The position numbers and the translations under genes were made by a program. Below the pieces are notes generated by a model. The model saw only the letters and a list, made by a program, of their open reading frames with translations, was not told where the DNA came from and made no database searches. Below, piece by piece: positions 47,690 through 55,949 of a stretch of DNA of 64,000 bases (positions are counted from its first letter, which is position 1; every line of letters starts with the position of its first letter). Source of the DNA: UBA946 sp031550725 (GTDB lineage Bacteria > Bacillota > Clostridia > Oscillospirales > Ruminococcaceae); contig JAVBOH010000033.1 of the NCBI GenBank assembly GCA_031550725.1, positions 1 to 64,000 of the forward strand, read 5' to 3'.

Positions 47690-47955
47690 AGTACACTTAG
47701 TATTTCTAGTTCAAAAGCTACTTGTGAAAGTGTTTTAAATGGATTTTCTGCAACAACGAAAGTTGTAGGTACTCAATACCTTGAAAAGAAAAACGGAAAT
47801 TCTTAGGAAACTGTCAATGGTGGCACATGGAGTGATTCGTCGAGTAGTAGTTCTCTTACTATGAGTAATAGTAAAAGCAGTCTTGACAGCGGAACATATC
47901 GACTAAGAACAGTGTTTACTGTTTATAGTGGTAGCAATTTTAGTAGAAAAAGTTA
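47690..47955 (+). pseudogene. Broken paralogue of the small exported protein at 37628
   Basis: The frame reads STLSISSSKATCESVLNGFS, VVGTQYLEKKNGN, then a stop and ETVNGGTWSDS, and later KSSLDSGTYRLRTVFTVYSG. It matches the C-terminal domain of the 134-residue protein. It has no signal peptide and one internal stop, and it runs directly into a KTR-gene fragment. Confidence 0.75.
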
Positions 47956-48092
47956 AAACTAGAATAATCAGATGTCCCTCTTGTTTATCAAGGATATGTG
48001 ACCTTGACATAGAAAATGATAGCCATAAAATTATAACACCTGATGATAATAATTACAATTTTGTATTGAAATGTTATAAATATAAGTAGCTT
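47950..48092 (+). pseudogene. Broken copy of the KTR-type gene
   Basis: VEKVKT..IIRCPSCLSRIC and DLDIENDSHKIITPDDNN match the intact copy at 42158-42370 with small changes and an early stop (YKYK then TAG). The match continues into the 3' flank (AATTAAAAGAGATATTA). Confidence 0.75.
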
Positions 48093-48421
48093 GTTTTCTA
48101 TTACTGCGGATAAGAAAGGTACCTGAAATTATCAAATTAAAAGAGATATTAAGATTCATAATCCTAATATCTCTTTTTTATTTCTTTTTCGTTCTGACTG
48201 TCAATCACGTTTAATGTATCTTTATCATATCAACACATCTACGTGCTTTTATGCACTTCCACTTGTTATAACTTATCATGTTTTATATTAGTTTTGTTCA
48301 ACTTACTTGAACAAAAGTTGAACATGAAAATAGTTAATTATAAAACCAATAATAAACCACGGTGTTAATATTATATACGCCATCCCCTTTTTGTCAAATA
48401 GTCAAATTGAATAATAAATAA
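48093..48421. other. Junction region, left end of the 9.2-kb element
   Basis: I see no gene. It contains the left copy of a 20-bp direct repeat (48306-48325) and a palindrome-like GTTCAACTTACTTGAAC. The element boundary probably lies within or just left of it. Confidence 0.5.
48306..48325 (+). repeat. 20-bp direct repeat, left copy (candidate arm site)
   Basis: CTTGAACAAAAGTTGAACAT is identical at 57511-57530. Inside it TTGAACA repeats with an 11-bp period, the same design as the ACGGACA sites of the other integrase. The two copies are 9.2 kb apart and bracket the integrase-encoding element. Confidence 0.7.
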
Positions 48422-48452
48422 AGTGAGCAGGAATATAATAAACCTGCTCACT
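48422..48452 (-). terminator. Terminator, 10-bp stem
   Basis: AGTGAGCAGG pairs perfectly with CCTGCTCACT. It follows the small minus-strand operon at 48479-48858 and also carries two copies of the element-wide GAGCAGG motif. Confidence 0.75.
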
Positions 48453-48478
48453 TTTCATTTGTAACAACTCTTTATACA

Positions 48479-48661
48479 TCATTGTAATTCATCGCATTTT
48501 TTTATTTTATGTTCCAAGTATTCGATTTTTTGTTTATTTTCAGGTTCGTACTTCTGTACACTTTTTAAACACAAGCGATAATAACAACATGCTCCGCCAT
48601 AATTTTTTTCTTTAAAACATTCGTCTGCTAATTCTATATTTGACGAATAAGCATAATCCAT
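48479..48661 (-). CDS. Small hypothetical protein
   Basis: The 60-residue protein (MDYAYSSNIELADECFKEKN) is helical with a TPR-like pattern (YGGACCYYRLCLKSVQKYEP). GAGGG precedes the start, which comes 2 bp after the stop of the 64-residue gene, so the two are cotranscribed. Function unknown. Confidence 0.6.
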   Translation of the reverse strand: MDYAYSSNIELADECFKEKNYGGACCYYRLCLKSVQKYEPENKQKIEYLEHKIKKCDELQ

Positions 48662-48663
48662 AT

Positions 48664-48858
48664 TTATTTACCCTCCACATCATCCGAAATACAATTTAAT
48701 ACAAATTCTTTTAATACAGTGTTTGACGTTTTCCCCTGCTTTGTGGCATATTCCTTAAATGCTGCCGCCTCTGTTCTCTTTACTTTACACCCTAATGTTG
48801 TCATGTTTTCCTTATCCCACTTGTCATTAGCTGTTCTTTTGGCTTTGGATATTGGCAT
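48664..48858 (-). CDS. Small putative ribbon-helix-helix-type protein
   Basis: The 64-residue protein has TLGCKVKRTEAAAFKEYATK followed by QGKTSNTVLKEFVLNCI, the strand-helix-turn-helix pattern of CopG/Arc-like DNA-binding proteins. AAGGGG precedes the ATG. It is divergent from the HIRAN gene across a region with three similar repeats that could be its operators. Confidence 0.6.
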   Translation of the reverse strand: MPISKAKRTANDKWDKENMTTLGCKVKRTEAAAFKEYATKQGKTSNTVLKEFVLNCISDDVEGK

Positions 48859-48910
48859 ATTAACACCCCTTTTCTAAATTATGTGTTATATACATTATAT
48901 CATACTTTAA

Positions 48911-48996
48911 ACAAAGTTAACAGTGTAATTATAACTAAAAATACACGGTAAACATTGTATATTTAATCAATAGACAAACACGGTTAACAGTGCTAT
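48911..48996. promoter_or_regulatory. Three-copy operator-like repeat
   Basis: ACAAAGTTAACAGTGTAAT (48911), ACACGGTAAACATTGTAT (48943) and ACACGGTTAACAGTGCTAT (48978) share about 13 of 18 positions and are spaced 32 and 35 bp apart in the divergent promoter region. A TATAAT box follows the third copy. Confidence 0.55.
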
Positions 48997-49051
48997 AATA
49001 TAATCACAGGGTAAGACAAACACCCAAAACAAAAGAAAGGAGCAACACACC

Positions 49052-49480
49052 ATGAATAAAATGAAATCAAAGCTAATGACACTTGCAAACAGACTTGTTA
49101 AAAGTGGCATGAACAGAAGTCTAGCACTCCGTAAAGCTTGGTACATAGTGAAGTCAAAGGCATTAACTACAAAGGTTACAGGCGTTTTACACGGCAATTG
49201 TCAAAAAGCACTTGAAACTTTAAGCAAGTACCACCAGTCAGACATCAGCATAACACTAAAGCGTGAGCCACACAACAGCCACGACACCAACGCAATTGCA
49301 ATATACGCCACTTTGCCGAGCAGGTCAATACTTTTCTTGGGTTACATCAAAAAGGCAGTAGCATTCATTCTAGCACCTCTTATGGATAAGGGTACAGTTC
49401 CACAGATAAAAACTGTTAACGTTGTAGGTGGTTTTTATGATTTCGTGAATTATGGTGCAAGAATTGCAGTAGCAGTGTAA
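49052..49480 (+). CDS. HIRAN-domain protein
   Basis: The 142-residue protein ends with a HIRAN domain (ITLKREPHNSHDTNAIAIYA, ILFLGYIKKAVAFILAPLMD). HIRAN is a DNA-binding module for stalled forks or DNA ends, usually fused to SWI2/SNF2 helicases but also found alone in phages and plasmids. The first 45 residues are basic. AAGGAG precedes the ATG. It may protect or tag replicating element DNA. Confidence 0.75.
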   Translation: MNKMKSKLMTLANRLVKSGMNRSLALRKAWYIVKSKALTTKVTGVLHGNCQKALETLSKYHQSDISITLKREPHNSHDTNAIAIYATLPSRSILFLGYIKKAVAFILAPLMDKGTVPQIKTVNVVGGFYDFVNYGARIAVAV

Positions 49481-49519
49481 ACCTGCTCAATTTATGCATG
49501 ATGAAAGGCAGGTGAATAC

Positions 49520-49729
49520 ATGAGGATGTTACAAAGGCTGTGCGGTCTGATACTCATAGTATGCGGAATACTGTCCGCTATACTCACAAATGACAGTACA
49601 GCAGCATTAATGCTCATTCCTTTTGGAATATGGGCAATAGTGAGCAGGGACAGCCTATTATCAGTGCCAAATATGCAAGGGCATATAAAAATGCACCGTT
49701 CAAGCCGTCCAAAGCGAAAAGGTGCATAA
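49520..49729 (+). CDS. Small membrane protein
   Basis: The 69-residue protein has one or two hydrophobic helices (LCGLILIVCGILSAILT, AALMLIPFGIWAIVS) and a basic tail (HRSSRPKRKGA). A GCAGGTG-type site lies upstream. It sits in a run of small element genes. Function unknown. Confidence 0.5.
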   Translation: MRMLQRLCGLILIVCGILSAILTNDSTAALMLIPFGIWAIVSRDSLLSVPNMQGHIKMHRSSRPKRKGA

Positions 49730-49745
49730 CCAGTCCGTTTATGAT

Positions 49746-49781
49746 GGAGCAGGTATGCATTTATTATATACGACCTGCTCC
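49746..49781. terminator. Hairpin of paired GAGCAGGT motifs
   Basis: GGAGCAGGT (49746-49754) pairs with ACCTGCTCC (49773-49781). There is no long T-run, so it may be a protein-binding or mRNA hairpin and not a terminator. Confidence 0.45.
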
Positions 49782-49819
49782 GTCTTGTCAAGTGAATTTG
49801 AAAGGAAGTTATAATAATC

Positions 49820-49927
49820 ATGAACGAAACTCAAAGAAAATTACGTAAATTATTAGGTTACTCTACATTCGGCAATGCAATTGAACCAGTTTGCAACGTC
49901 ATGGAACTGAATAACATTGAAAATTGA
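49820..49927 (+). CDS. Very small ORF (35 aa)
   Basis: The ORF MNETQRKLRKLLGYSTFGNA follows AAAGGAAG by about 11 nt. Composition and ribosome binding site suggest it may be translated, but it is too short to assign. Confidence 0.35.
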   Translation: MNETQRKLRKLLGYSTFGNAIEPVCNVMELNNIEN

Positions 49928-50030
49928 AGTCCTTTTGTATTACATGCCTTTTTATATAATTATGGTTATATTGAGGGCAAGAGAGCCGAGAGAGCCAAAC
50001 ACAAAACCAAATTGCAGGAGGTACATACAC

Positions 50031-50195
50031 ATGATTGATGAAACTATTGATAAATTAAACGAATTACAAACGTTATTCATGCAATTACAACCAAAGTATC
50101 AGCGATATTTATTGCAAACCGCAAGGGATGTACTGGTATTACAAGCCAAATGCGAAAAACGTGTTGATTTGCAGGAGGTGCATACAAATGCTTGA
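50031..50195 (+). CDS. Small hypothetical protein
   Basis: The 54-residue protein MIDETIDKLNELQTLFMQLQ is helical and starts after GCAGGAGG. Its end overlaps the next gene by 8 bp. Both leaders and first codons are near-identical (AGGAGGT.CATACA then ATG.TTGATGAAA), so the leader has been duplicated. Confidence 0.55.
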   Translation: MIDETIDKLNELQTLFMQLQPKYQRYLLQTARDVLVLQAKCEKRVDLQEVHTNA

Positions 50196-50457
50196 TGAAA
50201 TCATAGCAAAATATTCAAAGTTGGCTATAACTGAATTTGAGGATAATTTTATATCCACAGAAGTGGGCGATAGGTTATATCATGAAATCGAATGTAATGT
50301 TAAAGATAAAAAAGCTTTTTTCAATATTGAGGGTGATTTAGGGTTGTTTAGAAAAATCATTGAAGATATTGCTTTTGAAAAAGGCTTTAAAACAGCTATT
50401 ATGCTCATGAACGAGTTACATAGTATTAACATAGATTTTCACGATAGTGTAATATGA
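50188..50457 (+). CDS. Small hypothetical protein
   Basis: The 89-residue acidic protein starts MLDEIIAKYSKLAITEFEDN after GCAGGAGG at 50171. It contains NVKDKKAFFNIEGDLGLFRK. I recognise no family. It overlaps the preceding small gene and is coupled to it. Confidence 0.55.
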   Translation: MLDEIIAKYSKLAITEFEDNFISTEVGDRLYHEIECNVKDKKAFFNIEGDLGLFRKIIEDIAFEKGFKTAIMLMNELHSINIDFHDSVI

Positions 50458-50570
50458 TAACTTATAAAAGCTGTCAGCAATGGCAGTTTTTATATTTATA
50501 AGCAAAGGCTTTTGATGGTGGTACACTGTCAAAAGTATCTTTGCGTTGGAACTATCATGTATAAACAATA

Positions 50571-51194
50571 TTATTGTAAAAACAACATCCGTAACACCTT
50601 AGAATTTCTTAAATTGTTCAATGCTTTTCTTTTTAGTTGGCGTACCCATTCAATTGAACAGCCGTTCATAATGCTAATATCTTTCAAAGTCATATTATCA
50701 AAGAAATATGCTTTTATAACAAGCTGCTGTTCACTTGGGAGCAGGTCAACAACTTCATGCAAAACCCTGTATATGTCTGCATGTTCAACACATTCATATT
50801 TTGTATGTGCTGTATCATCGGGAATTAAGTCAAGTAGTTCGTCGTCAATATCTTTATTGTCACTAATAGGAATATTATAACTTGAACATTCATTGAGCAG
50901 GTCATTACTATACAGATACGGGCGCATAGTATGCTTGAATGAGTAGCGTATATAAGACGTGAATTTAAAGCCGTTGTCTTGTTTATACGACGTAATAGCG
51001 CACAAAAAAGCCTCATAGCTATATTGTTTAAGGTCATGCGGCGTAATACCCCTTTTAATCATTACATCACGATATGCATTGTAAAAGCGGTCAGCGTGGA
51101 TATAAAACACCTTTTTCACCTTATCCCATAATAGCGGAATGAGTTCATTATTATCACCTTGTTGAATAAATACGGCAAGTTGTTCGTTTGTCAT
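50571..51194 (-). CDS. Sigma-70-family RNA polymerase sigma factor
   Basis: The protein of about 207 residues has region 2-like sequence (LKQYSYEAFLCAITSYKQDN, FTSYIRYSFKHTMR) and region 4 (LPSEQQLVIKAYFFDNMTLK, then DISIMNGCSIEWVRQLKRKA). The ATG at 51194 (MTNEQLAVFIQQ) follows TGGAGG by 9 nt, so the longer frame from 51236 is rejected. It may switch the element's genes or redirect host polymerase. Confidence 0.82.
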   Translation of the reverse strand: MTNEQLAVFIQQGDNNELIPLLWDKVKKVFYIHADRFYNAYRDVMIKRGITPHDLKQYSYEAFLCAITSYKQDNGFKFTSYIRYSFKHTMRPYLYSNDLLNECSSYNIPISDNKDIDDELLDLIPDDTAHTKYECVEHADIYRVLHEVVDLLPSEQQLVIKAYFFDNMTLKDISIMNGCSIEWVRQLKRKALNNLRNSKVLRMLFLQ

Positions 51195-51260
51195 TGACTT
51201 ATAGCCTCCAGTCCGATATAATATATTTGTAATCATTCGGATAAAAAGGCATAGTTAAAC

Positions 51261-51293
51261 AAGCACTTTACAGCCGTCACCTGTAAGGTGCTT
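51261..51293. terminator. Hairpin followed by T-run
   Basis: AAGCACTTTACAG pairs with CTGTAAGGTGCTT and ATTTTTT follows on the plus strand. It lies just upstream of the sigma gene's 5' end. Confidence 0.6.
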
Positions 51294-51531
51294 ATTTTTT
51301 ACAATTCACTTGAGCAGGTATAAAACTTCAATAATAATCTTACAAAAAATAATTTCTCCGAAAGTTTTTACAAAATTTCTTATTTTTTTACCGCCAGTGA
51401 AATATAGGGGCATAAACAGTCCTGCTGAAAATCTCGGTAAAACGCTTGATGGGGGGCGGGTCAGGACATAAACAAACAATATTTAAAACATTTGTGTTGA
51501 ATAATATTTATTTCCGTTCCTTTTTTATAAG

Positions 51532-51935
51532 CTGCCGAAAGTGCCGAATGTTTTATATATAATTGTTAAATGTAATCAAGGTTATAACAGCATTTCAAGC
51601 GTATTTAGCTACGTATCAATATGCCGTAAATTCGGCACTTATTCGGCACTTTTACAAATTAAGTTACACAGCACTTTTAAAGCTTTTTGTAAATCAATAA
51701 TACTAAATATATTAAAGTGAGTTACTAACATTTATAATCAGGCGTGTAACGTGTAAGTATATCCAACAATGCTTGTAAACAAGGACTTTTTAAACGATAT
51801 ATTTAACTTAATTTAATCTTTAATGTGCCGAATACTTTGCTTATATTTATAAGAACAAATAACGTGACAGCTACATTTAAGGGATGTTTATCCTTACATT
51901 GACACAATATTTATTCGGCAGTTTATCGGCACTTA
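51532..51935. repeat. Iteron-like TGCCGAA repeats
   Basis: At least seven copies of the core TGCCGAA or its complement occur: CTGCCGAAAGTGCCGAAT, ATTCGGCACTTATTCGGCAC, TGTGCCGAAT, and ATTCGGCAGTTTATCGGCAC. Several come in pairs about 11 bp apart, one helical turn. Confidence 0.65.
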
Positions 51936-51954
51936 TTGCGGTTATATTAAGATA

Positions 51955-52698
51955 TTAATTATTAACAGATTTATCTAAAAATTTATTAACGAAATATACT
52001 TGTCCTTTACCTGTTACTTTTGTAGTTTTGTTTATCGAAGTATATCCGCTAGAATGATTTATTACAGTTTCTTTAACTTCAAATAACCCTAAGTCCATCG
52101 CTTTTTGTGTTGGAGTGTTAAAACCTGTACCCTTTCTTTTTATTAAATATTCATTGTTTCTAAGCCATTCAAACAAACGATTTTGTCCTATTGAAATACC
52201 ATTACCTTTTAAAATTTTAGCTAAATCACCAATAAGTATTGATGTATGAGAAGTTGTAACACTATCAGCAAAAATGACTTTGGGTTTATCTTCATTGATT
52301 TTTGCAACTAATTTAAAGTTATGATTTTGTAAATCGGATATTCGCTTGTTTGACATTTGTAACGCTCTTGCCATAATAAAGTCTGGGTTATTCATCTGTT
52401 CCTCAACAGTTATAAAACACTTACGAATTGTACTGCTAATTTCTGTACGCTGTAACATACATATTTCTTTTGCCATACCTATGGTTAGTTGGTGGTCGAT
52501 TTTATTCTGTCCTCCGTGTTGATTTTCGCTGCTCAAATTTGAGAAACGAGTATAATCTACATTTTCGGTAAAACCATATTCACACATTCGATTAAACCAA
52601 TCAGCATATTTAGTTTTTACATCTAATGCCTCATGTAATTCTCTACCAATAACAGTAGGACGGTCATTATCATAACTTATCTTTACTAACTCATTCAT
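51955..52698 (-). CDS. Phage-type antirepressor (AntA/AntB plus KilAC)
   Basis: The 247-residue protein has an N-terminal AntA/AntB domain (VIGRELHEALDVKTKYADWF, GFTENVDYTRF, HQLTIGMAKEICMLQRT). The C-terminal domain is a KilAC domain (ILIGDLAKILKGNGISIGQN, LFEWLRNNEYLIKRKGTG). Such proteins bind and neutralise repressors. The XRE repressor at 55064 is the likely opponent. This gives the element phage-like lysis/lysogeny-style control without structural genes. Confidence 0.88.
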   Translation of the reverse strand: MNELVKISYDNDRPTVIGRELHEALDVKTKYADWFNRMCEYGFTENVDYTRFSNLSSENQHGGQNKIDHQLTIGMAKEICMLQRTEISSTIRKCFITVEEQMNNPDFIMARALQMSNKRISDLQNHNFKLVAKINEDKPKVIFADSVTTSHTSILIGDLAKILKGNGISIGQNRLFEWLRNNEYLIKRKGTGFNTPTQKAMDLGLFEVKETVINHSSGYTSINKTTKVTGKGQVYFVNKFLDKSVNN

Positions 52699-52783
52699 GG
52701 TTTTATCCTTTCTTTATTTTTGTTTAATAACGTATATAGAATAAAAAATTCTATAAAAACAAACTTATCATGTTGTTGAATGT

Positions 52784-52831
52784 GTAGGGGGAAAAGGGCT
52801 CATATATGCGCCCATTCCCTTTTCCCCCTAC
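52784..52831. repeat. Perfect 15-bp inverted repeat, GC-rich
   Basis: GTAGGGGGAAAAGGG (52784-52798) pairs exactly with CCCTTTTCCCCCTAC (52817-52831), with an 18-nt loop. It lies between rep and the antirepressor. It could be a replication origin hairpin or a terminator of rep. Confidence 0.65.
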
Positions 52832-53012
52832 GCCCCCCTTATCCCTTTGAGGCGCATATAACAAAAATAATATGGTTAATTATCTTTAAGCCTGATAGTG
52901 TATAACATACCTGCTCATGTACAATCAACATAATTTATGATTGATTGTTATAGAACGCACCATAAATTCAAGTCATGAAAAGCAGGTTAAATATATTTTT
53001 TTCGGCAAGCTG

Positions 53013-53804
53013 TCAAGGGCTTGCCGTTATACCTGCTCGGTTATTATATTTATGAAAGTTCGGACGTATATCCAGTGGCTTTTTAACTTCACGAACATAC
53101 TTGAAATATACATATCCGCTTGCGTAATACTCACAGGTGCGAGCCTCTACAAATACATACCCTTTAGGTGCTTTCGGTGGTTTTGTTTCGCTGTATTCTT
53201 TCTTGACTTGCTTAGTGCTGTCTTTAACAGGCTATAAAATGTTCTTGGATTGCAGCCAACGCCTTTTATTGTAGCTTTTGGGTGTATGCTCATGGAGATA
53301 ACAAGCTAATGCGGTGTAGTCCTCGCCATAGTCTACACCGTTATAATAATTATGTTCCCTAAGATGTTCAGCCCTTGCTATATCTCCGCATGTCCATAAC
53401 TGCAAAATATCGTTTTCGCCTGCTCCATCGACAATAAGGTGATGATGTAAACGACCTGTTATACTTCCGTATCCAGTAACAGCTATATAGCGCACATTCG
53501 GGTTATGATACTTTAAACGCCTTAGATAATTGTTGCGGTCTTTTATAGCCTGCTCATAGTTGTTTGGATAATATTCGTCTTTATATGTAAGCGTTATATA
53601 ATACGCCCTGCTCGTAAAGTTAGTGTTTACGAGCCTGATGAACTGCTTTTGTGATTTATTGACGTTTTTCTGTGCCTTTTGTTCAGGTGTAAGGTTATTT
53701 TCAGGCTTAGGAATAGCATTCTTTATGTTCCTAACCTTGTCTGACACTGTAAACACTTCCACTTCAAGCACTGCACCTGCATATGTTACCTTTTTACACC
53801 GCAT
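53013..53804 (-). pseudogene. Rolling-circle-type replication protein with in-frame TAG
   Basis: The frame is 263 codons from MRCKKVTYAGAVLEV. It has motif 1 YYITLTYKDEYYPNN, the HUH-type motif GRLHHHLIVDG and a motif-3-like DYTALACYLHEHTPKSYNKRRW region. Codon 191 is TAG (53232-53234). After it the frame stays open with PVKDSTKQVKKEYSETKPPK and VFVEARTCEYYASGYVYFKY, typical of the family C-terminus, up to TGA at 53013. The mutation removes the last quarter, although the catalytic part could still be made. It overlaps the upstream gene. Confidence 0.8.
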
Positions 53805-53806
53805 AA

Positions 53807-54178
53807 TCAACACCAAATATAATCTAAAACGTAATTTTCAATATAGTGTATAATGCTGTAAATGATTGACTTTTCTTTTTTAGGTGCTGTAACTTCAAAT
53901 AAGTGCAATCCATGTAAAAGTTGTTCAGCCTCAAGGATAGTTAGACTTAAGCTACATCGTTCTTGTATGTTTGTACCTAAGAGTGCATTTGCTTTTTTTA
54001 ATGCTCGGTTTACACTGGCAATATCTTTTTTGAGTGCTTTTATATATTCGTCACGCTTTTCACGTTTAAGTGTTAATGTGCTTGAATTTTTCGCAACGTT
54101 CAAGACAGCATTCACGAACTCAAGTTCCTTTTGTGTTAAATATAATGCTTGAATAACTCCGATACATTTACGTTTCAT
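53807..54178 (-). CDS. Hypothetical helical protein of the element
   Basis: The 123-residue protein starts MKRKCIGVIQALYLTQKELE and is rich in Lys/Glu helices (REKRDEYIKALKKDIASVNR). It sits immediately upstream of rep, with its stop abutting the rep start, so it may be a replication accessory. A GGAGGTAAAA site precedes it. Family not recognised. Confidence 0.65.
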   Translation of the reverse strand: MKRKCIGVIQALYLTQKELEFVNAVLNVAKNSSTLTLKREKRDEYIKALKKDIASVNRALKKANALLGTNIQERCSLSLTILEAEQLLHGLHLFEVTAPKKEKSIIYSIIHYIENYVLDYIWC

Positions 54179-54352
54179 ATTTTTACCTCCAATATTTGCA
54201 CCTGCCCTACTTGAAATTATACTACAAGTATGCTATAATTGGAGCAGGTGAATGTTTTACGTTTACTTATATATGCGTTTACTGTGTGCTCGTCAAAGTT
54301 CAGCAGTAAGCGCTATTTTTATGCCTTGGGGATTGTACCTCATATATGTATG

Positions 54353-54649
54353 TCATAACTTAACTGGGCGTATCTGCCCTTGTGTATATGGCTTGTCCTG
54401 CTCGGCTGTTTCGGTGTGGGTGTTTAGGTATGATATAAGCTTATATAGGTTTAAAAGTATCTTACCATTCTTGGAACTTCCAAAACCGCACCGTATACCG
54501 ACAATATCACCCGAAAGATACGACTTGCGTAAAAATATTTCAGATAGTCCAGTGTATTCAGCAGCTTGTTTTAGTGATACCATTTTCGGTGCATACCTGC
54601 TCACTTCTATTGTGTTGGTGCAGTCGACTGTAATTGCTGTGTTGTTCAT
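54353..54649 (-). CDS. Excisionase-like helix-turn-helix protein
   Basis: The 98-residue protein has MVSLKQAAEYTGLSEIFLRK followed by a wing-like turn and LLNLYKLISYLNTHTE. This is the MerR/Xis-like fold that reads a Gly-rich turn (IVGIRCGFGSSKNGKILLN). A GGTAAACC region lies upstream. It probably directs the integrase towards excision or regulates rep. Confidence 0.7.
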   Translation of the reverse strand: MNNTAITVDCTNTIEVSRYAPKMVSLKQAAEYTGLSEIFLRKSYLSGDIVGIRCGFGSSKNGKILLNLYKLISYLNTHTETAEQDKPYTQGQIRPVKL

Positions 54650-54670
54650 GGGTTTACCTCGCTTTCTGTT

Positions 54671-54865
54671 TTAGGCGGTTGTTTTTTCAACTTGTGACAG
54701 CTTGTCAATGATGGCTAGATATTTTTGCTTGTCCTGTTCAGATAATTCGAAACGTAAACGACGCAAAATGGTGTTTTCGTGTACGCCCAGTTCATGAGCG
54801 ATTGCCCATGCAGGCGTTTTTGTTGTTTTTATTGCCTCTATGATTTCTGAATTTGCTTTTTGCAT
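54671..54865 (-). CDS. Small helix-turn-helix protein
   Basis: The 64-residue protein has AIKTTKTPAWAIAHELGVHE and NTILRRLRFELSEQDKQKY, a simple HTH. AGGAGG precedes the ATG. It is the first gene of the leftward element operon and is divergent from the XRE repressor gene. Confidence 0.7.
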   Translation of the reverse strand: MQKANSEIIEAIKTTKTPAWAIAHELGVHENTILRRLRFELSEQDKQKYLAIIDKLSQVEKTTA

Positions 54866-54900
54866 TTTCTTTTCCTCCTAAAATTATTTTGTTGTGGTGA

Positions 54901-54929
54901 TTGACAAATAAATGATACTGTGTTATCAT
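54901..54929 (+). promoter_or_regulatory. Sigma-A-type promoter of the repressor gene
   Basis: TTGACA, a 17-nt spacer and TATCAT. An inverted repeat AGATAAT...ATTATCT (54933-54958) immediately downstream is a candidate operator. Confidence 0.6.
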
Positions 54930-55063
54930 ATTAGATAATGGTGATAGTGATATTATCTTTTGATAGAATTATATCACATTTCTATTGCAAAAACGAAAAA
55001 TATCTTATTATTATACAATTAGATATATCACAACATTATATTATCGAATAAGAGAGTGATTGA

Positions 55064-55912
55064 ATGAGAAATAACGAAACCATTGCAATACTAAGTGAGC
55101 GTTTAAGTAAATTAATTGAAATAAAAAAAGACGAAGATTATAGAATGAGTGAAACAAAGCAAGCCGAAGAAATGAACATACCTTATCAAACGTTTCATAA
55201 ATATGTTATGGCTACGGCTGAATGTTCGGCGGGAAATCTAGTAAAAATTGCACAGTATTATAATGTTTCTACTGATTATTTATTAGGTTTAACTGATATT
55301 CAAAGTAACGATAACGATATAAAAAACGCTTGTGAAGTTACTGGATTAAGTGAAAATGTTATCAATAAAATAATACAAAAAAGAGATTGGATAATTATTG
55401 ACGTTAAAAGTGGAGAAGAAATCCCCGATGAAAAAATATGTTCCTTTGAAATGTTAAATAAAGTTTTATTATTAGATGAATTTTACGAACTCATTAATTG
55501 CCTTGATACATTAGAACAGCTTAGTGATAAATATAATCACAGTTTATTTGCTTTTTCATTGAAACATATTACTCATTTTGCAAAACAATTAGGTATCAAT
55601 CCAAATAAACTTATTAGTTCACTTGTTTCATTTCATTCTATAATTAACGTTGAAGATTTAAATTCGGTATATGATAGTTGCGATGTATATAGATATAGAG
55701 TATTAAAAGGAATTGAGCAAATATCTAATATTTTTGATTGTAGTAATAATTACCTTTATTATGATAAGTCCCAAATTATTGATTTATTTAAAAGTTCATT
55801 ATTCACAGATAAATATATTAACGAAATGTTAAATGACAATCCTGTTTTATTTTCCAAAGAAACAGCATTTGAATATAATGAAAAGTATTTTTATCTAAAT
55901 GATACACAATAA
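55064..55912 (+). CDS. XRE-family repressor-like regulator
   Basis: The 282-residue protein has an N-terminal HTH (MSETKQAEEMNIPYQTFHKY, AGNLVKIAQYYNVSTDYLLG) and a long Asn/Asp-rich C-terminal part without an obvious peptidase motif. AGAGAGTG precedes the ATG. It is divergent from the leftward operon and upstream of the integrase, as expected for the element's repressor. The KilAC antirepressor may counter it. Confidence 0.82.
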   Translation: MRNNETIAILSERLSKLIEIKKDEDYRMSETKQAEEMNIPYQTFHKYVMATAECSAGNLVKIAQYYNVSTDYLLGLTDIQSNDNDIKNACEVTGLSENVINKIIQKRDWIIIDVKSGEEIPDEKICSFEMLNKVLLLDEFYELINCLDTLEQLSDKYNHSLFAFSLKHITHFAKQLGINPNKLISSLVSFHSIINVEDLNSVYDSCDVYRYRVLKGIEQISNIFDCSNNYLYYDKSQIIDLFKSSLFTDKYINEMLNDNPVLFSKETAFEYNEKYFYLNDTQ

Positions 55913-55949
55913 TAAGCATATGTTTAATTCATTCAAAGGAGTTGATAAC

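Larger units (their letters stand above)
51195..51954. other. Non-coding region with TGCCGAA-type repeats
   Basis: There is no gene in 760 bp. A hairpin lies at 51261-51293, and a G-rich tract (GGGGGGCGGG) near 51451. TGCCGAA/TTCGGCA repeats lie at 51532-51550, 51621-51651, 51822-51832 and 51913-51935. It could be an origin or a regulator-binding region of the element. Confidence 0.55.

Noticed and set aside
50460..50510. Terminator after the small-gene pair
   Set aside because: The possible stem is short with mismatches and lacks a T-run, so I did not list it.
52941..53237. 98-codon plus-strand frame
   Set aside because: It is antisense to the C-terminal part of the interrupted rep gene, whose minus-strand reading is family-like.
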